In this document: positions 37,501 to 43,682 of the stretch, piece by piece
Layout of the letters: each line of letters opens with the position of its first letter
Position numbering within the stretch: the stretch's first letter is position 1
Assembly: GCA_037783545.1 (NCBI GenBank)
Contig: JBBELK010000386.1
Location: 620,001 to 684,000, forward strand
Origin: Henricia sp. BOLD:AAB3569
Taxonomy: Eukaryota > Echinodermata > Asteroidea > Spinulosida > Echinasteridae
DNA: 64,000 bases
Reading direction: 5' to 3'
The notes under the pieces: generated by a model
The model's database searches: none
Told to the model about the DNA's origin: nothing
Seen by the model: only the letters and a program-made list of their open reading frames with translations
Translations under genes and position numbers: made by a program

Positions 37501-40153
37501 TGGTAGTGTCTTTTTTTTATAAGTGGGTTTCGTTTAATCGCTCTACAAAATCTGTAAAGAACGCAACATTTGTACTTTGCCCAGTTGCGCTCCCATGCAA
37601 CACCGAGAGAAAAATTGAGTTCTTAGGGAAAACCTGAGGAGTATACCACTGTGCCTTATAGCTCAGCTGGTAGAGCATCTACCGGTGAGTTAGAGGACCC
37701 GGGTTCGAATCCCGATGAGGCCCTTAAGATTTTTCTCTCTCTCCAATTTTGGTTGCAAAATTTGAGAAAGGTTTTCATTTTTTAACGGATACAAGTTCCA
37801 TCCTTTCTTCACATTACAGATTTTCGGAGGAATGACGCGGACCTCGTAGTGGCTGAAAATGCACGACTGAAAGTGCAAATCGAACAAATCAGGCTTGATT
37901 CGGCCACAAAGGTAGGAATACGCGGATACTTTTAAAATAATAGCTTATTTTTACAGCCACTTTTTCAAGTCACTTTGGGTAGGGCAAAACGAACCCTAAT
38001 TAAAAGAGCTTCCAGGTCACATTTTTGAACTCCCCCCACCCCCACCCCCATTTTTTCCCATGGTATTGAGATTTTGACACCATATTATTTGTCAATCGGA
38101 AATTTCGCGTTCTGAATTAGGCTTGAGCGATTCCACGCCGAAGTCGAGTAGAATCGATTCCACTTTGGGAATCGGAATCACGATTCCAGATTTTATATTA
38201 AAGGAATCGATTCCCAGTAGGAAAACATTTCCTCGCATCTAGATTTGATTCCCATATTGATAGCTTGCCGATTCCAGAAACTACCTAGCAATTCCAAAGC
38301 CAAAACACCAACTTCTGCCAGACTGTTTAGCTTCTGATCATTTCCACGTTAAGAACGTGTATGTAGCACAGGCCGGCATTATAAATTCAGGGACATTTAG
38401 TGCCGATCGGTGCCAATAATTGGGTCGTCGTTGGCACAGTTAGTATCGTCAATGTGCACATACGTACTTGAACACGCTTATCTACCTATTAAACACGCTC
38501 AGTATATTTTTTGCAAAAAAATTGGAATTGATTGCGAATGGAATCGAAATTCTTTTTTGGAATCGGAGTCGACCCCAAAAATGCTAGACTCGCCTAAGCC
38601 TATTCTGAATCCGTATATTTTCAAGGATTTAAAAAAAAAAACACCTATGTTTTGTAAACGCATTTATCATGTTCCATAAAGCAGTGCAGTGATTACACCA
38701 ACCTTTTTGCTTCCACATCCAAATTGGAGATTGCAAATTTCCTGTTTTCCTCTCATGGATAGCATTTTGGGGAGGTATTTCGTATGATTGTTAGATTAAC
38801 ACACCTAATACTTATGGTTTTTATAAAGAACTAACTACAACGGTTCTGCAAAAATGATTTTATAAGTTGGTTGATGCAAGTGATTTTTCCAGGAACCAAA
38901 AGAAAAATATTTTTGAACTTACAGACATCTAAGAACAACGAAGGAGAGAAATTAATGATGCAGTTACAACTGGAAAAGGCCAAAAGTAGAGTACAGTCAC
39001 TGGAACGAGAGGTAGGTACATTAATATGTGATATGAAGTTTGCTGTTAACGCCGGAGAACGTGTTCTGGCAATGTATAGTCACAGGGGCGGTTGACTCAG
39101 AGTGTTGCAAAGTATGATATTTTCAATTTTGGTGAGAAGATTCATACAATGAATGTAGAAATGACTCTCCAGAGTCAGTATTTGTTGTGCTTGACCTGAT
39201 CTTAACTTTTGGCCAATCACATAATCCTGGGATCATTTGGTTAATTACACAGAAACTTAAAGGGGAGACTCCGGAAGTGCTGTACTCTGGGGCTATTTCT
39301 CTGTCAGGCCTAGTGCTGGGCGACTAGTTGATTTTGCTACTCGCGAGTAGTTGCAGCAATTACTCGCGACTAGCCGATTAATCGCGAGTAGTTGGCAACG
39401 TATCAAAAGGCAAAACAACAAACAAACCACGTACTTGTACGTAATTGTACGTGTAGGCCTATGTGTTGAAATTGTCAGCATTGGTCTACACAATAAAATT
39501 CGGTTGCACACAGGCCGTCTTTTAAGAAAGGGGACTGTCACAGTGTAACAGTATAGCTTAATCGCGATTAATCGCGAGTATGTAACGGTACTCGCGGCGC
39601 CGCGATTAATCGAGTAGTTTAAAAATGCTAATCGGGAGTCCGAGTACCGTTTACTACTCGCGATTAATCGAGCTATTAGCCCAGCCCTAGTCAGGCCATT
39701 GGTTGCAAACACCTATTGTTTACATTGTGTCACTGAGCCAGAAGTAGAATGATTGATAGCTTCTATTATGCAGGGTACACAAATGAATGGAGCTTGGCCC
39801 GAGGTCCAGATTTCCCAGTGTTTGTGCATGATATGGGTTTTTGTTTGTTTCCACAGCTCACGGAGAAAGCGCGCGATTGGGGTAAACAGAAAGAGTCGAT
39901 GCGATTACACATGGGTGAGCCGCATCAGGGTTACAACCACCAGAGGGCGCTGCCACCCCTACGCGACAGAGGCTACAATCATTACGTGAGTAAAAGTTGG
40001 AAAAATTTGTGACCATCCATTGACCTTAACATCATCTCTCTGACCTCCTTGTAATGGTAATTTGTTCTCGTTCCGTAGAGCGATGATGAAATTGATCGTG
40101 ATTTGAGACGCATCAGGCATAACTCGCCTCCCATCTCCTACCCCTACCTTTGA
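10511..40153 (+). CDS. ccdc33: CCDC33 orthologue: C2-domain and coiled-coil ciliary protein, 22 exons
   Basis: Orthologue of vertebrate coiled-coil domain containing 33, a testis and motile-cilium protein with C2-like domains and a C-terminal coiled coil. Exons: 10511-10707 (ATG 10567, context CACCATGG), 11500-11641, 12561-12892, 17354-17476 (donor at 17465 also possible), 18282-18445, 20196-20344, 20950-21059, 21584-21783, 22404-22527, 23842-23974, 24728-24858, 27337-27408, 28756-28995, 32770-32933, 33959-34085, 35218-35347, 35962-36050, 37008-37194, 37820-37911, 38925-39011, 39857-39985, 40079-40153 (TGA). All have AG/GT borders and every junction keeps the frame, giving about 1,046 residues against roughly 960 in human. 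Order of recognisable words follows human CCDC33: YYLKLS, HFTFHLPKG, DELYRYRG, VHAVADLP, FHHYHLDLV, LEVLLLGVEEQLANP, NWYHAFLF, EKMEQL, LTEKARDWGKQK. The 5' UTR boundary at 10511 is a predicted acceptor; an upstream non-coding exon is not located. Exon 13 has only one possible acceptor, with a weak pyrimidine tract. Confidence 0.93.
10567..12892 (+). CDS. ccdc33: CCDC33 exons 1-3: N-terminal C2-like region
   Basis: Residues 1-205. Exon 1 codes MGDLQIDVKNLLFSFEV and the strand GSYYLKLSIQ. Exon 2 ends HFTFHLPKG with phase 1. Exon 3 carries GLCSPNADRQIKLLAQVF, GQAVFVVYPR and DELYRYRGTLNL, and ends in an acidic Glu/Pro-rich linker (EPELEQEPEPQPEVE). These match the N-terminal beta-sandwich region of human CCDC33 in order and spacing. 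Exon 3 is followed by the 4.4-kb intron that holds the 42-bp satellite. Confidence 0.9.
10931..11405 (+). mobile_element. TTAA-flanked MITE with TTCGCCC-rich core, copy 1
   Basis: Inverted ends AGATAGTATACATG (left) and CATGTATACTGCCT-like (right; GATGTATACTGCC here) are bordered by TTAA on both sides. The core holds many copies of CATTTCGCCC/GGGCGAAATGG in both orientations and the palindrome CTCATGAGACGAAAAC. Two further copies occur at 36259-36762 and 44491-44884 with the same ends. TTAA target sites are typical of piggyBac-mobilised elements (family knowledge). No transposase is encoded. Confidence 0.75.
12083..12486. mobile_element. TIR element with GTCCGCATTGGACTTTTT ends, copy 1
   Basis: The left arm GTCCGCATTGGAC followed by TTACCGAGACGATGG is mirrored at the right by the reverse complement (CCATCGTCTCGGTAA, then GTTCAATGCGAACAC). 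A related partial copy lies at 55237-55500. It occupies most of CCDC33 intron 2 up to about 75 bp before exon 3. Confidence 0.6.
12961..16855. mobile_element. TIR element filled by a 42-bp satellite (TTAA-type MITE?)
   Basis: Perfect 15-bp inverted ends CACATTGACTGCCGA (12961-12975) and TCGGCAGTCAATGTG (16841-16855) enclose the tandem array and almost nothing else. The flanks are TTAA (12957-12960) and TGAA (16856-16859), which would be a TTAA target duplication with one substitution. No transposase is present. The piggyBac-type assignment is inference from the TTAA site only. Confidence 0.65.
12975..16807 (+). repeat. 42-bp minisatellite, 91 units, in CCDC33 intron 3
   Basis: The unit starts ACTAAGAGTATACTCGTAGT and continues AACAGGTGTACTGGATTCTGCC. 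The first unit starts at 12975 and the last, partial one at 16797: exactly 91 periods of 42 bp, so there is no net indel. Most differences fall at a few sites: the base(s) after ACTA (AG, CG, TG, CT, CA) and the TACCGG/TACTGG/TATTGG site. Because 42 is divisible by three and the unit lacks stops in some frames, very long open frames appear on both strands (14-residue periods). These are not called as genes: the array sits inside a spliced intron and reads open on both strands. Confidence 0.97.
17354..24858 (+). CDS. ccdc33: CCDC33 exons 4-11: central C2 domains
   Basis: Residues about 206-583. Exon 4 is a Pro-rich linker (PIQPDPELPPTPVAKAA). Exons 5-7 form a C2 domain: LLIIVHAVADLPRLPDGSAP, then SPTWEEAIRITVP, then LDYRLPLQQLQPFHHYHLDL. 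Exons 8-11 form a further C2-like unit: GLEVLLLGVEEQLANPMGPL, AAARLIPDLFSY, NWYHAFLFTHP, ALSIQFYPASS and WTLHSPSGYCAQLLDTRVYQ. No set of calcium-binding aspartates is obvious, so the C2 folds are probably not calcium-regulated (inference). Introns 5-6 and 8-11 carry tandem repeats and transposons. Confidence 0.9.
17526..17884 (+). mobile_element. TIR MITE, GAGCGTGTTCAGAT family, copy 1
   Basis: Left end AGAGCGTGTTCAGATTTTTCC and right end ATCTGGTCACGCTCCTTTA form imperfect inverted ends. The interior carries the marker CTCCAATTTGGATGTGGAAG. Other copies lie at 26963-27262 (-), 35469-35822 (+), 38001-38795 (-, split by another insertion), 56302-56632 (+) and 62128-62313 (-, partial). It lies in CCDC33 intron 4. 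Confidence 0.7.
17926..18200. repeat. Dispersed repeat sharing ATGCACAAAAACCATGCATGG
   Basis: The segment with CACAAAAACCATGCATGG, GGTTTTCTGAAGTATTACTG and ATTTCTACAAGGTAGTTT also occurs at about 20380-20680 (CCDC33 intron 6), and a diverged form occurs at 54736-55127. Ends are not precisely defined here. Confidence 0.5.
18684..18970 (+). repeat. Perfect 9-bp microsatellite (TTTCCTCTC)n, ~32 copies
   Basis: About 287 bp of uninterrupted TTTCCTCTC units, all pyrimidine on the + strand, in CCDC33 intron 5. All three frames on both strands stay open, giving spurious FLS, PLF and GKR repeats. Complete homogeneity implies recent expansion. Confidence 0.97.
19214..19292 (+). repeat. 18-bp tandem repeat, ~4.4 copies
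   Basis: Unit GCAATTGTTCCAGTTGCA repeated without change in CCDC33 intron 5. Each unit contains the palindrome CAATTG. Confidence 0.9.
19485..20145 (+). repeat. 33-bp tandem repeat drifting to 37 bp
   Basis: The unit contains GACTTGCTCTTAAAGACTTG followed by GGACTTGAATTGA (33 bp). From about 19970 the unit carries a 4-bp insertion (TTAATCGA instead of TTGA), giving 37-bp units. The array ends about 50 bp before CCDC33 exon 6. The left end is degenerate. Open frames with period LGLELRLALKD come from 33 being a multiple of three. Similar GACTTG words occur near 57616-57675. Confidence 0.9.
20352..20760. repeat. Dispersed repeat related to 54736-55127
   Basis: Shares in order TCATTTGCA, GAGTTGACAAGAAA, AGTGTTGATAGCAATGGTAAC, ACCACATGA and GTTTTCTGAAG with the element at 54736-55127, whose TTTAAAGGCCC ends are better preserved. 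It occupies CCDC33 intron 6. Confidence 0.55.
21813..22098 (+). mobile_element. GTTGTCAACATTTTCA-family MITE, copy 1 (after CCDC33 exon 8)
   Basis: Contains the family markers GTTGACAACATTTTCACGGG, CTACAGAGCGTAG, CTTTACATGCACTGTAAAATG and GTCTTGAAAAATACTAC, ending AAAATGTCGACAAC. The left and right ends are imperfect inverted repeats. It begins about 30 bp after the exon 8 donor. Confidence 0.65.
22528..23841. other. CCDC33 intron 9, repeat fragments only
   Basis: No exon could be supported. A tRNA-SINE fragment lies at about 23265-23350 (GTGGGTTCGAATCC, then CCCTTGAGCAAGGCACTTTG). A cluster of ACTTGTGACGGACTTGTG-like words lies at about 23490-23690. Confidence 0.4.
24190..24260 (-). repeat. 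tRNA-SINE fragment in CCDC33 intron 10
   Basis: The reverse complement reads GTGGTGCTTCCCTCGCC and then GGTTTGAATCCCATC, resembling the B-box half of a tRNA-derived repeat. The A-box half is poor, so no tRNA gene is called. Confidence 0.4.
24868..25068 (+). mobile_element. GTTGTCAACATTTTCA-family MITE, copy 2 (after CCDC33 exon 11)
   Basis: Begins CGCCCAAAGTTGTCAAC within about 10 bp of the exon 11 donor, carries CTTTACATGCACTGTAAAATG and GTCTTGAAAAATACTACG, and ends near AATTTGACGACC. Confidence 0.65.
25272..25490. mobile_element. Foldback MITE, GGCAGCGTA ends
   Basis: Left arm GGCAGCGTAACAACAATTTT then TGATATCAACTACGG; right arm CCGTAGTTGATA then TTTTGCTACGCTGCC. Inner arms TAGACTTATTTCAAGTC and GACTTGAAATAAGTCTA also pair. 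Total about 219 bp in CCDC33 intron 11. Confidence 0.75.
25800..26410. mobile_element. Long foldback element (arms ~280 bp)
   Basis: The left arm carries CTTAAATAACTTTTTCATTTT, AAGGCTTGACAAAT, GGTGAGATTT, AATTTCAGAATTGCCACTTT and GCATCCTCCA. The reverse complement of 26165-26370 carries the same words in the same order. The loop is near 26060-26160. It lies in CCDC33 intron 11. Confidence 0.65.
26963..27262 (-). mobile_element. TIR MITE, GAGCGTGTTCAGAT family, copy 2
   Basis: Reverse-oriented copy with TTGAGCGTGTCCAGATCA at the + strand left end and CTACATCCAAATTGGAGATT internally. It is truncated near 27262, about 75 bp before CCDC33 exon 12. Confidence 0.65.
27337..40153 (+). CDS. ccdc33: CCDC33 exons 12-22: linker and C-terminal coiled coil
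   Basis: Residues about 584-1046. Exon 12 (TPHVAVVLRLIS) closes the last C2-like unit. Exons 13-14 are a low-complexity Pro/Ser linker of about 134 residues, longer than in human, which explains much of the size difference. Exons 15-20 are helical with heptad-like spacing: YREALNRMGEEIVRLQEH, GRLENDNSKLRQRI, NYRDRLLQLQNDMIK, NDREQAYLGQQ, REQEKALEKMEQL, AENARLKVQIEQI, LEKAKSRVQSLERE. Exon 21 has LTEKARDWGKQKESM, a close match to the human C-terminal helix. Exon 22 codes the last 24 residues, ending SYPYL. Confidence 0.92.
27514..27857. mobile_element. Tc1/mariner-like MITE
   Basis: Ends CACTGCTCACAATAAG and TTTTTGAGTAGTGT are short imperfect inverted repeats, each bordered by TA (27512-27513 and 27858-27859). 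TA duplication and short ends fit a Tc1/mariner-mobilised element (family knowledge). It lies in CCDC33 intron 12 and has no transposase. Confidence 0.5.
29025..29174. mobile_element. Foldback MITE, 38-bp arms
   Basis: Left arm TATAGACCCCTTGCATCGGC then GGCCATGACAGGGGGCAG; right arm CTGCCCCCTGTTATGGCGGC then CATTGCATAGGGTCTATA. Pairing is close to complete over 38 bp. It begins about 30 bp after the CCDC33 exon 13 donor. Confidence 0.75.
30081..30153 (+). repeat. tRNA-like repeat (pseudo-tRNA), copy 1
   Basis: GCCTCATAGTTTAGCTGG (A-box) and GGGTTCAAATCCCAG (B-box) with pairing ends GCCTCA and TGAGGAC. The anticodon loop lacks the expected U33 and the stem is irregular. Two relatives at 33007-33079 and 37653-37723 share a 5' flank (GGGAAAACCTGAGG...TATAC), which marks a dispersed family and not a tRNA gene. 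Confidence 0.55.
30436..30448 (+). promoter_or_regulatory. RFX X-box upstream of an alternative CCDC33 first exon
   Basis: GTTGCTAAGCAAC fits the RFX X-box (two inverted half-sites with one spacer base). RFX factors drive cilium genes (family knowledge). It lies 728 bp upstream of the ATG at 31176, which opens a phase-matched candidate first exon. Conservation across species would decide whether it is functional. Confidence 0.5.
31176..31211 (+). CDS. ccdc33: Candidate alternative first exon of CCDC33 (short isoform)
   Basis: ATG in context ACAAAATGGCG codes MAVAYYRPFSSD and runs into a perfect GTAAGT donor at 31212 in phase 0, the phase needed by exon 14 (32770). The product would start in the linker and keep the coiled coil while losing all C2 units. 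No good acceptor precedes it, so it reads as a first exon and not a cassette exon. The X-box at 30436 supports promoter function. No transcript evidence is available. Confidence 0.45.
31960..32185 (-). repeat. SINE-like repeat, inverted partner of 32340-32525
   Basis: The words AACTAGGTGGCTACCTGGCC, GCAGTTAGATTGTGGCATTC and GCGTCTTGCCCACGGACAC are found as reverse complements at 32340-32525. At about 32190-32265, CTTGAACCCATAACC and ATACCCACTAGACCA resemble a reversed tRNA-derived head. It lies in CCDC33 intron 13. Confidence 0.55.
32340..32605 (+). repeat. SINE-like repeat, + copy, with tRNA B-box fragment
   Basis: GTGTCCCTGGGCAAGGCACTT followed by GCCACAATCTAACTGCTG and CCACCTAGTTGAAGCGAAAT. 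A separate B-box fragment (CTGGGTTCGAATCCCAGTCG) lies at 32579-32600. It ends about 165 bp before CCDC33 exon 14. Confidence 0.5.
33007..33079 (+). repeat. tRNA-like repeat, copy 2
   Basis: GCCTTATAGCACAGC and CGGGTTTGAATCCTGATAAG with pairing ends. It is diverged in the A-box and in the anticodon arm. It shares its 5' flank with copy 3. Lies in CCDC33 intron 14. Confidence 0.5.
33188..33780 (+). repeat. Tandem SINE-like units (~180 bp x 3)
   Basis: Three units begin with GTGTCCTTGGGCAAGGCACTT at about 33205, 33389 and 33568, a period of about 184 then 179 bp. Each contains GTAAATG, GGGCTGCATACTCCCCAGGG and GTTGTAAAG. The last ends TGTGTGTGCTATATAAGATAA, a typical SINE tail. This looks like a tail-bearing SINE whose body was tandemly amplified. 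Confidence 0.75.
34360..34495. mobile_element. Near-perfect palindromic MITE, copy 1
   Basis: Arms GGCTCGTCAGCAATGCACGC then GCCAAATTCGTGCCACGA pair with TCGTGGCACGAATTTGGC and GCGCGCATTGCTGACGAGCC around a centre at CCATGCCTTTGCTATGG. Arms are about 60 bp. Copy 2 lies at 40933-41075, and a remnant (AATACGCAGCTC...CATGGAG) at about 57770-57800. Confidence 0.75.
34975..35046 (+). CDS. ccdc33: Second candidate alternative first exon of CCDC33
   Basis: ATG in context CAAAATGGCG opens 24 codons (MATHTAQTNGTFNGKHRF...) ending at AAAG/GTATTC in phase 0, the phase of exon 16 (35218). The donor is weaker than the one at 31212, and only an X-box half-site (GTTGCTATG at 34945) precedes it. It could be a first exon for a very short coiled-coil isoform, or chance. 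Confidence 0.28.
35469..35822 (+). mobile_element. TIR MITE, GAGCGTGTTCAGAT family, copy 3
   Basis: Left end AAAGGAGCTAGTTTAGATTT, interior CTCCAATTTGGATGTGGAAG, right end GACCTGGACATGGTCCTT. It fills most of CCDC33 intron 16. Confidence 0.65.
36259..36762 (-). mobile_element. TTAA-flanked MITE with TTCGCCC-rich core, copy 2
   Basis: Ends AGGCAGTATACATGATTGGT and ACCAATCATGTATACTATCT, each next to TTAA. The core has many CATTTCGCCC/CACTTCGTCC units. Orientation is opposite to copy 1. It lies in CCDC33 intron 17. Confidence 0.75.
37653..37723 (+). repeat. tRNA-like repeat, copy 3 (best preserved)
   Basis: GCCTTATAGCTCAGCTGG (A-box), GGGTTCGAATCCCGATGAGG (B-box and acceptor strand). Acceptor ends GCCTTAT and ATGAGGC pair throughout. 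The anticodon loop reads CGGTGAG, without U33, so a functional tRNA is unlikely. Lies in CCDC33 intron 18. Confidence 0.55.
38001..38795 (-). mobile_element. TIR MITE, GAGCGTGTTCAGAT family, copy 4, split by a hAT-like insertion
   Basis: The family sequence runs 38001-38117 and resumes at 38603 (TTCTGAATCCGTATATTTTC), ending near 38795. The gap is exactly the element 38118-38602. It lies in CCDC33 intron 19. Confidence 0.75.
38118..38602. mobile_element. hAT-like non-autonomous element with 8-bp TSD
   Basis: Ends TAGGCTTGAGCGATTCC and GGCGAGTCTAGC-type reverse (right end ...CTCGCCTAAGCCTA) are imperfect inverted repeats. The flanks are a perfect 8-bp duplication TTCTGAAT (38110-38117 and 38603-38610). 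The 8-bp duplication is the hAT hallmark (family knowledge). The second copy is at 59873-60267. It encodes no transposase. Confidence 0.82.
39262..39830 (+). repeat. Host repeat interrupted by the hAT-like element (paralogue of 43683-44275)
   Basis: GGGGCTATTTCTCTGTCAGGCC (39289 on), then after the insert ATTGGTTGCAAACA, TTGTGTCACTGAGCCAGAAGT and GATTGATAGCTTCTATTATG. The same words occur at 43690-43777 and 44221 on. Confidence 0.65.
39311..39689. mobile_element. Second hAT-like family, 8-bp TSD GTCAGGCC
   Basis: Ends TAGTGCTGGGCGACTAG and AGCCCAGCCCTA are inverted. A perfect duplication GTCAGGCC flanks it (39303-39310, 39690-39697). The interior is rich in ACTCGCGA/TCGCGAGT words. A paralogous copy without this insert exists at 43690-43777 (CTCTGTCAGGCCATTGG). 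It lies in CCDC33 intron 20. Confidence 0.82.
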
Positions 40154-40930
40154 TGAGGACAACATGGCAACTCTGAGCCTGTTCACATGGGAATTAAAAT
40201 CACCGAGGAGCCCTGAGTTTGTGGCAACAAGGCGATTAACAAAATGTGTGTTTCACACTCGGCGTTTTTAACCCAGGGACACTCAACAAATTTATTTCTG
40301 TCTCCGATAGAATAGACGGGCTGCCGTGTTTATCAGTTCTCGCACATGTGCTGTACTCTAAATTGGTACAATTTCACTAGCCATGCCTAACTATAGACTA
40401 CTTTCGGCGACATCACAAAACTCATTGTGTTGGGGGCCATTCAAAATAGTCTGTTAAAAAGTTTCAATATTTTTTTTCGAAATTGTGGGTGGGGGGATGG
40501 GGGAGATAGGTGGTCAACGGCCCCCTACGACTTTACATGCACTGTAAAATTTTGATATTTCACGGTAGTGACACAAAAAAAGTAGTATTTCGGTGGGAGG
40601 GGGAACCGTGACAACTTTGGACCCCTAATCTGAAAGTAAAATCTTTAGTTGACCATCATTTTTGTGCACAAATACTCTTTCTTGAAATAAATACACGCTT
40701 GCATATAAGAACCGAACTAAAGCACAGATTTTCAGTAATAAAGCATAATTTTCAGTAATATGTCACAAAATGTGCCAACTTAACAGAAAGTGCTGTATTG
40801 TGTATTTATTCGTGCCTTGAAATGATATATTAATTATGTAAATACGTGGCAGAAAAACAAAATTGCCAAGATTATTTATTTTCAAAAGTTTCATTGTAAA
40901 TTCTTCACCTATTGTTTTTATTTTTTAGCT
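40154..40930 (+). other. CCDC33 3' UTR with candidate poly(A) signals
   Basis: After the TGA at 40151-40153, canonical AATAAA occurs at 40686-40691 and 40737-40742, and again at 41272-41277. A GTTGTCAACATTTTCA-family fragment (CTTTACATGCACTGTAAAAT) lies at about 40490-40632. Which signal is used cannot be told from sequence. Confidence 0.45.
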
Positions 40931-40932
40931 TT

Positions 40933-41075
40933 AAAGGCACAGACTCGTTAGCAATGCGCGCGCGCCAAATTCGTGCTACGAAATACGCAGTTCCATGCCT
41001 TTGCTATGGAGCTGCGTATTTCGTGGCATGAATTTGGCACGCGCGCATTGCTGACGAGCCTGTGCCTTTAATCGC
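40933..41075. mobile_element. Near-perfect palindromic MITE, copy 2
   Basis: AAGGCACAGACTCGTTAGC and GCCAAATTCGTGCTACGA pair with TCGTGGCATGAATTTGGC and GCTGACGAGCCTGTGCCTT around CCATGCCTTTGCTATGG. Same family as 34360-34495. Confidence 0.78.
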
Positions 41076-43047
41076 TTAATTTTTACGCGATATTTATGTG
41101 TGGCAAGTAGTTATCCTTGTTTTCAAGAAATCAATAACTTTTTTGGGGACCAAAATCATCTAATGTCCATTTTAATAATAAATGTCTGTAAATTGTATCA
41201 TTGATTACTTTTATTAATCGTTTATATTGTAGATAATGTTTAGTTTCAGTTTGTAGTGAATCATTCTGTGCAATAAATATCCTCTAGGTCTATGAATATT
41301 GCTGTTCGCAAGTTGTTCATTTTCACAATGGACTCATTATATCATGAATAGGATTGTGCCACAGAACTTTCCCCAATTGTTTTTTTTTTTAGTGCCCTCT
41401 TCACTATACATATGACTATATGTAGAGTACATGCCCAGGTGAAAATTCCAGTTGAAACTAGTTACACTTTCAACTGGTTTCATCTGGAATTAACTGGTAC
41501 CAATTGGTACCTGTGAATTCAACTGGGTTCAGTTGGAACAAGTTTAGAAATTCAGTTACAAACTGGCAATTTTGCGCCAAGTTGAAACCATACGCAGAAA
41601 CCGGTTATATCAACGGTCGCAGCTCGGGGCCAGTTGAAACCAGTTGCCAACTGCATAATCATATACTTCATTCCCAACTGTTTTTTTCTCATCCCATTTC
41701 TGTTTATTTCATTTCCATAGTAATCAGGCATCATAATAAATATTGCATTTGTTACTTTTCTCAGGTATGCACCGATGCAACACTGATGTTTTTTTTTTTG
41801 GAGGGCGGGGGGAAAACCTTTTTAGTTACCCTAAAAATGTAATGTGACGGGAGAATTGCTCATATTTTCTAACTCTTAATCTTGGGCACAAAGGAACTAA
41901 GTACAAGACAATATTTTCCTAACTTTCTCTTTATTTTTGTCATCAGTACATGAACTGTCCTCAAACACTGGAAGAGAGTAAATGTATAAAGTTGTCACTT
42001 TTAAAGTATTACTAACTTGCTTTTGCCACCTTTTCAAAAATAAGTCCGGGATTTGGGGGTTTTAGTTAATGCCACACTCAAAAACACCGTCATACATGTA
42101 CATCAAAGGTTTATGGGTGCTGGAATAGACTGGTTCCTGTACCTCATACAACAAACACAAATAATGTTTTTTCAAAATAGTCAGAATCGTTTGGTCTGGT
42201 AACCAGACTTGATGCAAGAAAAGCATGGTGCCTTGTCTAGTTCCCTGACTTTACTCCAGATGATACTAGAAATTCATACACATTGGGAGCCTTGTCATGG
42301 GATAAACACAATCGTGGATGTGTGCCCAAGGGAAGAGGAGACATGCGTACTGACTAAATGTGGTAAGTTTAATAGGCACATTATTGAGTAAATTTCATGT
42401 ATTTCTAGCAAGTTTCATCCAACATTTGTAATAACTGATACATTAATTCTGTCTTTCTCAAAAATGATAATATATTGTGTATGTTGGTCCACATGGAAAG
42501 AATTGAGTAGTTGATCATGGCTCCAGACCTTGTGTTTCCTCACAAAATCTCAAATTGTTCTCGCTCCTGAATTTGGGTTTTTCTATCAAATCTGCATTTA
42601 GGCCTAGTACTGGTGCTTAATGAGTCATTTTAAAGAAAACAAGTTTTGCTATTAGTGTATGCAAATCCTGTATATGGGTTTTAGTAGGCTCACATGCCTG
42701 CATTTACAATATTTGCTTGTTTGTCTTAACAAATTCTGCAGTTGTGACGACTTCTCTGTGAAGGATGCATGACGTGCGTGGTGTCGGCATTACTACCCCT
42801 GGTCGTCAAATTCAGGTATTGTTCCTTCGACATTAGCAATATATACAGCAATATACAGCCCATGCTACCTCCGCACTGCAACTATTTTATGCATGTTTGG
42901 GAAAACGGAGCTCTTCCACAGTGGCACAACCTAAGGGATTTGGGGGATATATGCTCCTCTCTCCTTTTCATAAACACAAAAAGGCGATAAAAATGTAGTT
43001 GGAATCCTGGCTATGTTCCGGATTCATTTAAATAGAAAACAATATTT
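41076..43047. other. Intergenic between CCDC33 and COPS3, no gene seen
   Basis: No credible exon. At 41430-41660 the words CAACTGG/CCAGTTG recur many times in both orientations (for example TTCAACTGGTTTCA, CCAGTTGAAACCAGTTGCC). The short open frames show no family resemblance. Confidence 0.4.
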
Positions 43048-43440
43048 AGATATGGTATTTTTTTCCGTATACATTGAACAAAGATTTGACTAAAATTGCC
43101 TCCTGGAATCAACAGATCATCCAATTTTAAGTATACTTCCCACTTGCACTTCTGTCGGAAATTTTGCATTTTTTTGATAAATAAATTATAAAATTACGGC
43201 GCGAGCAGTCTGTGCGTAAGCGCGATAACAATGGGCGCTGCATGTGCGCGTAGATGGTTATCTTGTGCACTAACTGAATGCAATTTTTGAAGGAGAAAAT
43301 GTGATTTTTCTACAGAAAAACAACATTTGCGACAAAAGTGCAAGTGGGAAGTATATCTTAAAATCAGATTATCTGTTGATTTCGGAAGGTAATTTTCTTC
43401 AAATCTCTGTTCAATGTATACGGAAAAAATACCTTAGATA
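43048..43440. mobile_element. Foldback element (arms ~130 bp)
   Basis: The left arm reads GGTATTTTTTTCCGTATAC, ATTGAACAAAGATTTGAC, AATCAACAGATCATC and ACTTCCCACTTGCACTT. The reverse complement of 43310-43440 gives the same words with few changes. The loop is GC-richer (GGCGCGAGCAG). Confidence 0.7.
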
Positions 43441-43682
43441 TTTTTGGCAGTTAAACTTATAACCCAGTTTTACATAAACTGGAACAAAATACAAATAAGT
43501 GGTGAAAATCTTTATTTTTCTTATAAAGTAGATTTTCTGGAGAGAATTCCACACAGTGCCACCATTGGAATGTCCCATATGTGTTTCCTAAATTCATGTT
43601 TCTTAAGCAGTTTTATTTTGATATTAAGGAAAATAATTAGAGACATTGTGTGGAAAATGTTCTATCTTAACCATCCGACATG

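Noticed and set aside
37653..37723. Functional tRNA gene
   Set aside because: Good A- and B-boxes, but the anticodon loop lacks U33 and the sequence is one of a dispersed family with shared flanks.
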